Of a DNA stretch of 64,000 nt, positions 42,763 to 50,777 are shown piece by piece (the stretch's first letter is position 1; each line of letters begins with the position of its first letter). The position numbers and the translations under genes were made by a program. The stretch comes from CAYWEM01 sp964457225. GTDB lineage: Bacteria > Acidobacteriota > Aminicenantia > UBA2199. The stretch is taken from positions 1 to 64,000 of the forward strand of contig CAYWEM010000015.1 in assembly GCA_964457225.1 (NCBI GenBank), given 5' to 3'. Under the pieces are notes generated by a model, which ran no database searches, had not been told where the DNA came from, and saw nothing but the letters and a program-made list of their open reading frames with translations.

Positions 42763-43670
42763 TGGAAATTGCCGACCCCCCGGTCCTGCTGGAAAACTAT
42801 CTTGCTTTCCTGCGCCTGGAAAAGGGTTTGGCCGTCCTGACCATTGAATCATACCGCCGGGAACTTGAGAAATTCCTGAATTACCTGCAGGCAGAAAAAA
42901 AAAGCCTGCCTGATGCTGCTGAAAATGAGGTTTACCGATACCTGAGCCTGCAAGCCAGGGCCGGGCTGGCGGTCAACTCCCAGGCTCACGCCCTTTCCGT
43001 GCTGAGAGGTTTTTTTGCTTTCCTGGCCGCCGAGGAACTCATAGACAACGACCCATTGTCAACGGCAACCTTTCCTAAAACCTGGAAAAAACTGCCCCGC
43101 TATTTGACCCTGGCCGAAGTTGAACTCATATTGAGTGCGCCCCCGGTTTCAACCATCAAGGGCGGCCGGGACAAGGCATTGCTGGAATTGCTCTACGCCA
43201 CCGGCATGCGGATCAGTGAGGCGGTCAATCTGACTTTGGAGCGACTCTATCTTGATGATCGTTTTGTCAAGGTGCTTGGCAAGGGGAACAAGGAAAGGCT
43301 GGTTCCCCTGGGGCGGAGTGCCGCTGAAAGCCTCGAAAGTTACCTTCGCGAAAGCAGACCCAGGCTGCTCGGTGCCGGGGCGGACCAGGGGCGGTTGTTT
43401 CTGAACAGGTCCGGAAAAACCCTGACCCGCCAGGGAGCCTGGAAAATAGTGAAATTCTACGGGTTGAAAAGCGGGTTGGCTCACAAGTTGACTCCGCATG
43501 TTCTGCGTCATTCGTTCGCCACTCACCTGGTGGAGAAGGGAGCCGACCTCAGATCGGTTCAATTGATGCTGGGGCATGCCAGCATTTCCACCACCGAAAT
43601 ATACACCCACGTGGCCAGGGAGAAAATGAGGGAAATTTACGACCTCTATCATCCCAGGTCGGGTAAATAA
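42762..43670 (+). CDS. Tyrosine recombinase XerC/XerD type
   Basis: A 302-residue Xer recombinase: an N-terminal SAM-like core-binding domain (ENYLAFLRLEKGLAVLTIESYRREL) and a catalytic domain with Arg in ATGMRISEAVNLT, Lys in LGKGNKERLVP, HVLRHSFATHL, LGHASISTTEIY with the nucleophile Tyr. It most likely resolves chromosome dimers at dif. The single-copy place at the end of a housekeeping operon argues against a mobile-element integrase. ATG 42762 forms TGATG with the preceding stop. Confidence 0.93.
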   Translation: MEIADPPVLLENYLAFLRLEKGLAVLTIESYRRELEKFLNYLQAEKKSLPDAAENEVYRYLSLQARAGLAVNSQAHALSVLRGFFAFLAAEELIDNDPLSTATFPKTWKKLPRYLTLAEVELILSAPPVSTIKGGRDKALLELLYATGMRISEAVNLTLERLYLDDRFVKVLGKGNKERLVPLGRSAAESLESYLRESRPRLLGAGADQGRLFLNRSGKTLTRQGAWKIVKFYGLKSGLAHKLTPHVLRHSFATHLVEKGADLRSVQLMLGHASISTTEIYTHVAREKMREIYDLYHPRSGK

Positions 43671-43693
43671 GGTTCGCCTCGGTTCACGGCCGC

Positions 43694-44656
43694 TTATTCT
43701 GTGGTTTTGCTGCGCCTGTCGATGGCCAGGTAGAGAAAAGCCGCCAGTCCGATCAAGTATTCCCAGGCCTGGGTGGTCAGGTGTATTACCAGGCCGACCA
43801 GGAACGGGTTATCCATAGGCGCGGCAATATGGGTGAACACCAGGCTGAAGACTGCTTCCCAGGTGCCTATGCCGGCCAGTCCCTGGACCGGGATGAGTGT
43901 TGAAAGCTCGGTGGCCGCGAGGCCGAAGGTGAAGTCGGCAAAGGCCTTCAGGCTGAATTCAACCGGGACCAGCCTTTGAAACAGCAGGAAAAGCGAAAGG
44001 TACTTGATGCTTCGAATGATCAGGCTGAGAGTGAAAACCAGCCATCTTTCACCGCTTTTATTTCTTTTTTGCAGGTATGCCGATACGGCCAGCAGCAGGG
44101 AATGCAATTTTGCCGATTTCCTGGCCAGGCGCCAGGAAGCAGCCAGTTTCAGGATGGGCTGAGATAAAAAAATAACCGCTGCTGAAACAAGAAATATCAA
44201 AAGGGTGGCCGTCAGCAGAAGCTTTGAATTCAGGTTGCCTGAAACGTAAAAAAGCAGCCCGCCGAGTAAACAGCCCAGGGCCAGGGTGTCGTAAAAAAGG
44301 GAAATTACGAAGCTGGAAGCCCCTTCCTCAAGGCGGATGCCGTGTTTTTTGGTGAAATAAGAATAGAAGATCAATGCTGCGCTGCGGGCCGGCAGCAGGT
44401 CGACGCTGAAGTTTCTGACCAGGGTGATGAGAAACAGCGTGCCGAAAGTGATCCTGCCGTCGAGCAGGATGCTGTATCGCCAGGTGCGCAGCAGAGTGGC
44501 CAGCATAGCCAGGCAGATGAAAACCGCCAGGGCTTTGAAACCAAGAGATTTGAAGGCAGTGATGATTTCAGCCGGCGGGGTTTTTCTTAAAAAAAAGAAG
44601 AGGATTGCCGCGGTAAGGCCCAGGGGCAGTATTATGCGCAGGAATATTTTTTTCAT
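43694..44656 (-). CDS. YbhN/AglD-type integral membrane protein (LPG synthase TM-like)
   Basis: A 320-residue membrane protein with about eight hydrophobic helices. LLRTWRYSILL, FSVDLLPARSAALIFYSYF and LSTLIPVQGLAGIGTWE match the UPF0104/lysylphosphatidylglycerol synthase membrane domain, whose bacterial stand-alone members are thought to act in lipid or glycolipid transport. No aminoacyl-transfer domain. The ATG is preceded by a 40-base A/T-only stretch with no ribosome-binding site. It converges with the Xer gene. Confidence 0.82.
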   Translation of the reverse strand: MKKIFLRIILPLGLTAAILFFFLRKTPPAEIITAFKSLGFKALAVFICLAMLATLLRTWRYSILLDGRITFGTLFLITLVRNFSVDLLPARSAALIFYSYFTKKHGIRLEEGASSFVISLFYDTLALGCLLGGLLFYVSGNLNSKLLLTATLLIFLVSAAVIFLSQPILKLAASWRLARKSAKLHSLLLAVSAYLQKRNKSGERWLVFTLSLIIRSIKYLSLFLLFQRLVPVEFSLKAFADFTFGLAATELSTLIPVQGLAGIGTWEAVFSLVFTHIAAPMDNPFLVGLVIHLTTQAWEYLIGLAAFLYLAIDRRSKTTE

Positions 44657-44760
44657 ATTTTATTATTTTATATTTTATTATATATAAAGCGCAAGTGAAA
44701 AACAGCCATTATGTGACAAGAGGGGGCTCATATATTTTTAACTGAGTTGTTGTCATAGGG

Positions 44761-44789
44761 TTGACATCCGACTGCTTTTGTTGTATAAA
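44761..44789 (+). promoter_or_regulatory. Promoter of groES-groEL
   Basis: TTGACA (44761-44766) and TATAAA (44784-44789) are 17 bases apart, with A/T-rich DNA upstream that may serve as an UP element. No CIRCE element is seen between here and groES. Confidence 0.75.
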
Positions 44790-44828
44790 TAACTTGCAAA
44801 AAAAGCTAAATGCTCAAAGGAGGCAAAT

Positions 44829-45095
44829 ATGAATTTACAGCCATTGGATGACAGGGTAGTGGTCGAACCCATCGAACAGGAAGAAAAAGTCGGTTCAATC
44901 ATTATTCCCGATACGGCGAAAGAAAAGCCGATGATCGGTGAAATCAAGGCCGTGGGAACCGATGAAGAATTGCAGAAACTGGTTAAAGTCGGAGACAAGG
45001 TTGTTTTCGGCAAGTATTCCGGTACCGAGATTCGCATTCAGGATCGCAAATACCTCATCATCGCCCGCGCCGACCTGCTTGCCAAGTCTGTTTGA
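44829..45095 (+). CDS. groES: Co-chaperonin GroES
   Basis: An 88-residue GroES: LQPLDDRVVVEPIEQEEKVG, the mobile loop GSIIIPDTAKEKPMIGEI, and VGDKVVFGKYSGTEIRIQDRKYLII. It caps the GroEL ring. An AAAGGAGG site precedes the ATG. groEL follows after 48 bases in the same transcript. Confidence 0.97.
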   Translation: MNLQPLDDRVVVEPIEQEEKVGSIIIPDTAKEKPMIGEIKAVGTDEELQKLVKVGDKVVFGKYSGTEIRIQDRKYLIIARADLLAKSV

Positions 45096-45143
45096 AGAAG
45101 ACCGTCGGACAAGCGATTTGAGGGAAAAGGAGGATAATCAATA

Positions 45144-46769
45144 ATGGCAAAAAGAATTACTTTGGGAGAAGAGGCAAGACAGGCTGTTCTCAGGGGAGTC
45201 AACCAGCTTTCCAACACGGTGAAGGCCACCCTGGGACCCAGGGGACGCAATATCGTGCTGGAAAAGAAATTCGGTTCCCCGACTATAACCAAGGACGGCG
45301 TCACCGTTGCCAAGGAAATCGATCTCAAGGATCCGCTGGAAAACATGGGTGCCCAGATGGTCAAGGAAGTTGCTTCCAAGACCTCTGATGTGGCCGGCGA
45401 CGGCACCACCACCGCCACTGTTCTGGCTCAGAGCATTTACACCGAGGGGCTGAAAATGGTCGCCGCCGGTGCCAACCCGATGCTGATCAAGAAAGGGATT
45501 GAAATCGGCGTTGAAAACGTGACCAAGGAGTTGAAGAAGATCAGCCGGAACGTTTCCGGTAAAATGATCGCCCAGGTCGGAGCCATTTCAGCCAACAACG
45601 ATCCGTCGATCGGGCAGATCATCGCCGAAGCCATGGACAAGGTGGGCAAAGACGGTGTTATCACCGTGGAAGAAGCCAAGTCGATGGAGACCGTGCTCGA
45701 CCTGGTTGAAGGCATGCAGTTTGACCGCGGTTATCTTTCTTCCTATTTCGTCACCGATACGGAAAGGATGGAAGCCGTGCTGGAAAGCCCGCTGGTTTTG
45801 ATCCATGAAAAAAAGATCAGCAACCTGCGGGAAATGCTGCCCCTGCTTGAACAGATCGCCAAGTCGGGTCGTCCCCTGCTGATCATCGCCGAGGACGTCG
45901 AGGGCGAAGCCCTGGCTACGTTGGTCTTCAACAAAATCCGCGGCATGCTCAACACCGTGGCCGTCAAGGCGCCCGGTTTCGGTGACCGGCGCAAGGCCAT
46001 GCTCGAAGACATTGCCATTCTGACCGGCGGCAAGGTTATTTCCGAGGAACTCGGGGTCAAGCTGGAAACCGTGACCATGGACTGGCTCGGATCGGCCAAG
46101 AAGATCGTCATTGACAAGGACAACACCACCATAATCGAAGGCGTGGGTACCGAGGACGACGTCAAGGCCAGGATACAGCAGATCAAGCGCCAGATTGAGG
46201 AAACCACCTCGAGTTATGACAAGGAAAAACTGCAGGAAAGGCTGGCCAAGCTGGCCGGAGGAGTTGCGGTCATCAAGGTCGGTGCTGCCACCGAGACAGA
46301 ACTGAAGGAAAAGAAGGCCAGGGTTGAAGACGCCATGAACGCCACCAAGGCCGCGGTCGAGGAAGGCATCGTGCCCGGCGGCGGTGTGGCCCTGCTCAAG
46401 TGTATCCCGGTCCTGCGCAAGCTCAAACTTCAGGGTGACATGGCCATCGGCCTGGATATTCTCATGAAGGCCATGGAAACCCCATTGAAACAGATTGCGG
46501 TCAATGCCGGACTCGAAGGGGCGATCATCATGGAGAAAGTCAAGAGATCGCTGAAAAACAAGAATTTTGGTTTTGACGCGCTCAATGAAAAGTACACCGA
46601 CATGATCGCCGCCGGAATCATCGATCCGACCAAGGTGGTGCGTATCGCCCTGCAGAACGCCGCTTCAGTGGCTTCCCTGCTGTTGACCACCGAAGGCCTG
46701 GTTTCGGATATTCCCGAAGAGAAGCCGGAAACCCCGCCCATGCCCCACGGCGGCGGCGGCATGTACTAA
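45144..46769 (+). CDS. groEL: Chaperonin GroEL (Hsp60)
   Basis: A 541-residue GroEL: ATLGPRGRNIVLEKKFG, VAGDGTTTATVLAQ (ATP site), AMDKVGKDGVITVEEAKS, VKAPGFGDRRKAMLEDIA, and VEEGIVPGGGVALL. The tail ends MPHGGGGMY, a short Gly-rich form of the usual GGM repeat. It forms the 14-mer folding chamber. It is followed by a strong terminator. Confidence 0.98.
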   Translation: MAKRITLGEEARQAVLRGVNQLSNTVKATLGPRGRNIVLEKKFGSPTITKDGVTVAKEIDLKDPLENMGAQMVKEVASKTSDVAGDGTTTATVLAQSIYTEGLKMVAAGANPMLIKKGIEIGVENVTKELKKISRNVSGKMIAQVGAISANNDPSIGQIIAEAMDKVGKDGVITVEEAKSMETVLDLVEGMQFDRGYLSSYFVTDTERMEAVLESPLVLIHEKKISNLREMLPLLEQIAKSGRPLLIIAEDVEGEALATLVFNKIRGMLNTVAVKAPGFGDRRKAMLEDIAILTGGKVISEELGVKLETVTMDWLGSAKKIVIDKDNTTIIEGVGTEDDVKARIQQIKRQIEETTSSYDKEKLQERLAKLAGGVAVIKVGAATETELKEKKARVEDAMNATKAAVEEGIVPGGGVALLKCIPVLRKLKLQGDMAIGLDILMKAMETPLKQIAVNAGLEGAIIMEKVKRSLKNKNFGFDALNEKYTDMIAAGIIDPTKVVRIALQNAASVASLLLTTEGLVSDIPEEKPETPPMPHGGGGMY

Positions 46770-46790
46770 AGCCTGAATAGAGTAATAAAG

Positions 46791-46820
46791 AGGCCCTGCT
46801 TCGGCAGGGCCTTTTTTTTT
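46791..46820 (+). terminator. Intrinsic terminator of groES-groEL
   Basis: AGGCCCTGC (46791-46799), tetraloop TTCG, GCAGGGCCT (46804-46812), then eight or more T. A textbook rho-independent terminator. Confidence 0.96.
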
Positions 46821-46850
46821 CGGGGCCGGGCCGCAAATCGCTGCATCCTA

Positions 46851-46879
46851 TTGCAATTCGCGGCTTTCTGTTGTAAAAT
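46851..46879 (+). promoter_or_regulatory. Promoter of the rplS-rnhB-TPR operon
   Basis: TTGCAA (46851-46856) and TAAAAT (46874-46879) are 17 bases apart, between the groEL terminator and the rplS ribosome-binding site. Confidence 0.6.
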
Positions 46880-46922
46880 GTAATCCAATTCGGCTGGAAT
46901 TTGCAGTTCTAGGAGCAATACA

Positions 46923-47366
46923 ATGGAAACGAAACAAGATGCTTCCACTTTAGATGGATTAGAGAATCAAGATCCCGGACAGCCGCAGAGTAATCCTGCC
47001 GCTGTTTCCGAAGACAAAGTCAGCCCGCGCCGGGTGAGTGTTCCCGGTTTGATTGAGACCAGGACCGATTTGCCGGAACTCAGAACCGGCGATGAAATCA
47101 AGGTCTTTTACCGGGTTATAGAAGGCGGCAAGGAAAGGATACAGGTTTACGAGGGCACTATCATCGCTTTCAGCGGGTCGGGAATAACCAAAAACATTAC
47201 TGTAAGAAAAACATCTTTCGGTATTGCCGTGGAGCGGATATTCCCCCTGAATTCGCCCCTGGTGCAGAAGATTGAAATCAAAAGGCATACCAAGGTGCGG
47301 CGGGCCAAGTTGTACTACTTGCGGAAACTCAAAGGGAAGGCGGCCCGGCTTAAAGAACTCAGGTAA
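46923..47366 (+). CDS. rplS: 50S ribosomal protein L19 with N-terminal extension
   Basis: A 147-residue protein. Residues about 45-147 are L19: LPELRTGDEIKVFYRVIEGG, RIQVYEGTIIAFSGSG, VRKTSFGIAVERIFPLNSP, RRAKLYYLRKLKGKAAR. The first 40 residues are an Asp/Glu/Gln/Ser-rich extension not usual in L19. The ATG at 46923 has GGAG 9-10 bases upstream, which supports the long form. rplS-rnhB is a common pair, but rpsP, rimM and trmD, often upstream, are absent. Confidence 0.95.
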   Translation: METKQDASTLDGLENQDPGQPQSNPAAVSEDKVSPRRVSVPGLIETRTDLPELRTGDEIKVFYRVIEGGKERIQVYEGTIIAFSGSGITKNITVRKTSFGIAVERIFPLNSPLVQKIEIKRHTKVRRAKLYYLRKLKGKAARLKELR

Positions 47367-47965
47367 TGGCTGATTTTTCGCTCGAAAGCGATTTGCTGGC
47401 GAGCGGGTTTAAATACATTTGCGGGGTTGACGAGGTGGGCAGAGGTGCTTTGTTTGGGCCGGTCGTGGCCGGCGCGGTTATTATGAATCCCGATTGTCTT
47501 AACCGCGAAATAAATGATTCCAAAAAATTGAGCAAAAATAAACGGCGTGATTTGGCCTGTTTCATTTACGAAAAAGCATGGTCCTGCGCCATCGGTTGGA
47601 GCTGGCCTGATGAAATAGACCGGCTCAACATCCTGCAGGCCACCCGGCTGGCCATGCGCCGGGCGGTCAGTGCTCTGCCCCTGGCTCCGGATTTTTTACT
47701 GGTTGACGGCCTGATTCCGAATTTTCTGCCTTTGCCCGGAAGAACCGTGATTCAGGGTGATCAGCAGAGTTATTCGATCGCGGCTGCGTCCATTATAGCC
47801 AAGGTTTTTCGTGATCAGCTTCTAACGTCATTCGCCCGATTTTTCCCGGATTACGATCTGCAGAGCAATGCCGGGTATCCTACAAAAAAACATAAAAATG
47901 TGATATTATCCCGCGGGATGACAGTTTTTCACAGGAGATCATTTTACTGCCGTCATGAGCGTTGA
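47366..47965 (+). CDS. rnhB: Ribonuclease HII
   Basis: A 199-residue RNase HII. Active-site segments: CGVDEVGRGALFGPVVAGAV (first Asp-Glu pair), FLLVDGL (third acid) and AASIIAKVFRD (last Asp), with PTKKH near the C-terminus. It removes RNA from RNA-DNA hybrids and single ribonucleotides. Its ATG shares a base with the rplS stop (TAATG). The last 15 residues (TVFHRRSFYCRHER) are non-conserved, and the gene overlaps the TPR gene by 11 bases. Confidence 0.95.
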   Translation: MADFSLESDLLASGFKYICGVDEVGRGALFGPVVAGAVIMNPDCLNREINDSKKLSKNKRRDLACFIYEKAWSCAIGWSWPDEIDRLNILQATRLAMRRAVSALPLAPDFLLVDGLIPNFLPLPGRTVIQGDQQSYSIAAASIIAKVFRDQLLTSFARFFPDYDLQSNAGYPTKKHKNVILSRGMTVFHRRSFYCRHER

Positions 47966-50774
47966 AAACAGGCTGAAGTATTTTAAGCTGGCTGACAAGT
48001 ATCTCAAACAGGGAAAAAAGGATTACGCCATACTTGAATACAGCAAGGCGCTGGAAATAAAACCGGATGACCTGGAAGCCAGGAGAATCATCGGAGATTT
48101 GCAGCTCAGCCTGAACAAGAACAACGAAGCGATTAAACAGTTCGAATGGATTGCCGATTTTTATACCAGGGAAGGTTTCCTGACCAAGGCCATAGCCATG
48201 TTGCGGCGGGTCAACCGGATAGATCCCGAAAACGAGAGAATATCTTACAAGTTGGCGGATTTGTACTCCAAGCAGGGTCTTATCCTGGAAGCCAAGCAGA
48301 TTTTTCTCGAAATGATCGAGGTTTACAAGAAAAACAACGACAATAAAAAAGCGCTGGCCATATACAAAAAGATCCTCGAGTTTGACAAGAACAACGTCAA
48401 AATGCATCTGCTGCTGGCAGAGAATTATTTCAAGGAAGGCATGATCGAAGATGCGGTCAATGGATACCTGACCGCCGCCGACGTGCTGATGAGGAAAAAA
48501 GAATTTCCCCAGGCCGAAGAATTGCTGTCCGAAGTTCAGAAAAAGATCAATCATGAAAGAATAGCAGAAAAAATGGTCTCCTGTTTCGTGGCCCGGGGTG
48601 ATGACGATCAGGCCATTGAAACCCTGCGCAGCATGGGAGAAAAGATATTCGCCAACCGCGGCCTGATGAAACTGCTGGGCGAACTTTACCTGAAAAAAGA
48701 AATGGTTGAAGAAGCAGAGAGAATTTTCCTGAGGATAACCCGCAGTGATGCCTCGGAAATTGAAATACTGATGAAAATCGGCCGCATCTACCTGCAGCGC
48801 GAAGAATTTGAACGTGCTTACCAGCTCTTCGCTCCGGCAGTGGATAATCTCATGAACCAGGAGAAATACGACGATGCGGCATCATTGCTGCGTTTCATCA
48901 TAGCTTCCAACCACAATTACCTGCCGGCCCTGCACAAACTCGGAGAAATCTTTCGAATCACCGGCAAGACCAGCAGTTTGATAGCCCTGTACGAATCGCT
49001 GATACCAGTATACGAGCAGCGGGAAATGCGTGATGAACTGATCGATCTTCTGAAAGAGCTGATCAGCCTGAGTGATTCGCCCTTTACTTACCAGTACCAG
49101 CTGGAGAAAATTCTTAATGAAGGCCAGGATGAAAAGGGCAAGGAACGCGAGTTCATCGATTTTCATCTGCGCAATATCGATGAAGCCTTACAGGTAAATG
49201 ATTTTGAAAAGGCCGTTGAATTGTTGAAAACCGCAAAAGGTGCTTTTCCGGATAACCTGGAGATAAGGGAAAAACTCTTTGACGTCTACCAGTTGAAAAA
49301 CGATTTGCCGGCTCTTATGGATGAAGGAATTGAGCTTTTGCAGATACTGCGGGACAACGGCCAGGAAAACAAGTTCAATGAACTTCTGTCCAACCTGAAC
49401 AAACTTGATCCCAATGACAATCGCCTGCTTGAATTGTCCGGACATTCCGGAACCATGATCGACATCGAATTTGACCAGGACATGATCAAGGAACAGATGG
49501 AGGAAATCGATCCCGGTGCTGAGATCAAGGAGCTTCAGCTTGATTCCGAAATACAGGAAAACCAGGAATTATTGGTTTTAACCGGCGAAGAGAACCTTGC
49601 AGACCGGCAGTCGGGCAAACCAGATGAGTCAAGACGCGGGCTTTCCTCGCAACTGGTTGAACTCGATTTCTACATAAGTGACGGATATTTCGACGATGCC
49701 GGTCATTTGCTGGAAAAACTGCGGCAAAGCTATCCCGAAAGCAGGGAAGTGGCCTCCCGGATAGCCCGTCTCCAGGAATTGCGCGCCTCCCAGGTTGAGC
49801 AAAAGCAGGCGGAGAAAGTTCAATCCCAGGTTGAGCCGGAAATGGAAATCAATTTTTCCATCTCCGATGAGAGCAGTAATGTCCAGGAAGCGGAAGACTC
49901 AAAGGTCAACCTGACCTTTGATCCGCGCAGTATTGAAATGCCTGATTTCAGTTCGGCTGAATCCGGTTTTGAAATAGAATTGAAACCTCTTGAAATCGAA
50001 ATGGAAAGGGACCTGGAACCGCTGGTTCCGGAAATGCCGATCGCCCCTCCGGAGAAAGCCCGGGAACCGGTCACCGAATGGAAACCGGAGCAAAGCGGGG
50101 CTTCAGATTATTTCAATATAGACGATATCCTGGAAAGCCGTGAATCATCTCAGTCAATGGATTCACCCTTCAGCGACATGGACGAGCAGGGGCTGTTTTT
50201 CGAGGAAAACGAACTGCTCGACAACGGCCAGGAAATCTTCCAGGCCGAGAATGCCTTCCTGGAAACCGAGAAGAACGTTCCCGGTGAACTGGCGGCCATA
50301 GCCCAGAGTATGGACGAGCTTGAACTGCAACGCACCTCAACCATAGAAAAGAACATGATGGAAATATTCCGCGAATTCAAACGCGGCGTCGATGAGAAGA
50401 TCGGCCACGAAGATTTTGACACCCGTTATAACCTGGGTATCGCCTACAAGGAAATGGGATTGATAGAAGAAGCGATTCACGAGTTTCTCATATCGGCCAA
50501 GCATCCTTTAAAGTTGTTTGATTCGGCGGGACTTCTCGGGATTTGCTTCAGGGAAAAGGGCATGCTCGAAGAATCATTGAACTGGCTGGAAAGAGCTCTC
50601 GAGGTGCCCGACCGCAAACCGGAGGAAAGGCTGGCGGTCAAGTATGAAATCGTACTGAGTGCCATGATGAAGGAAGAATTGGAACTGGCCATGACCATGG
50701 CCGGGGAAATCATGGAAATCAATCCCAATTACCGGGACATCAGTACGTTAAACGAGGAAATCAATTCCAAGTGA
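47955..50774 (+). CDS. Large tetratricopeptide-repeat protein
   Basis: A 939-residue soluble protein without a signal peptide. The N-terminal half (about 1-500) is a run of TPR units, e.g. LADKYLKQGKKDYAILEYSK and AIYKKILEFDKNNVKMHLLL. Residues about 500-790 are acidic and low in complexity, with short repeats of Glu/Pro/Met-rich sequence. A second TPR block (about 810-939) follows, with DTRYNLGIAYKEMGLIEEAI. Such proteins are scaffolds; the partner is unknown. It is translationally linked to rnhB and lies just before the sigma-54 regulator gene. Confidence 0.88.
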   Translation: MSVENRLKYFKLADKYLKQGKKDYAILEYSKALEIKPDDLEARRIIGDLQLSLNKNNEAIKQFEWIADFYTREGFLTKAIAMLRRVNRIDPENERISYKLADLYSKQGLILEAKQIFLEMIEVYKKNNDNKKALAIYKKILEFDKNNVKMHLLLAENYFKEGMIEDAVNGYLTAADVLMRKKEFPQAEELLSEVQKKINHERIAEKMVSCFVARGDDDQAIETLRSMGEKIFANRGLMKLLGELYLKKEMVEEAERIFLRITRSDASEIEILMKIGRIYLQREEFERAYQLFAPAVDNLMNQEKYDDAASLLRFIIASNHNYLPALHKLGEIFRITGKTSSLIALYESLIPVYEQREMRDELIDLLKELISLSDSPFTYQYQLEKILNEGQDEKGKEREFIDFHLRNIDEALQVNDFEKAVELLKTAKGAFPDNLEIREKLFDVYQLKNDLPALMDEGIELLQILRDNGQENKFNELLSNLNKLDPNDNRLLELSGHSGTMIDIEFDQDMIKEQMEEIDPGAEIKELQLDSEIQENQELLVLTGEENLADRQSGKPDESRRGLSSQLVELDFYISDGYFDDAGHLLEKLRQSYPESREVASRIARLQELRASQVEQKQAEKVQSQVEPEMEINFSISDESSNVQEAEDSKVNLTFDPRSIEMPDFSSAESGFEIELKPLEIEMERDLEPLVPEMPIAPPEKAREPVTEWKPEQSGASDYFNIDDILESRESSQSMDSPFSDMDEQGLFFEENELLDNGQEIFQAENAFLETEKNVPGELAAIAQSMDELELQRTSTIEKNMMEIFREFKRGVDEKIGHEDFDTRYNLGIAYKEMGLIEEAIHEFLISAKHPLKLFDSAGLLGICFREKGMLEESLNWLERALEVPDRKPEERLAVKYEIVLSAMMKEELELAMTMAGEIMEINPNYRDISTLNEEINSK

Positions 50775-50777
50775 TCA

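Noticed and set aside
42762..43670. Tyrosine recombinase as sign of an integrated element
   Set aside because: It lies at the end of a housekeeping operon, has no att-like repeats nearby and matches XerC/XerD; no phage or transposon genes occur in the window.
44690..44828. CIRCE element before groES, or before grpE
   Set aside because: The TTAGCACTC-N9-GAGTGCTAA pattern is absent from both regions.
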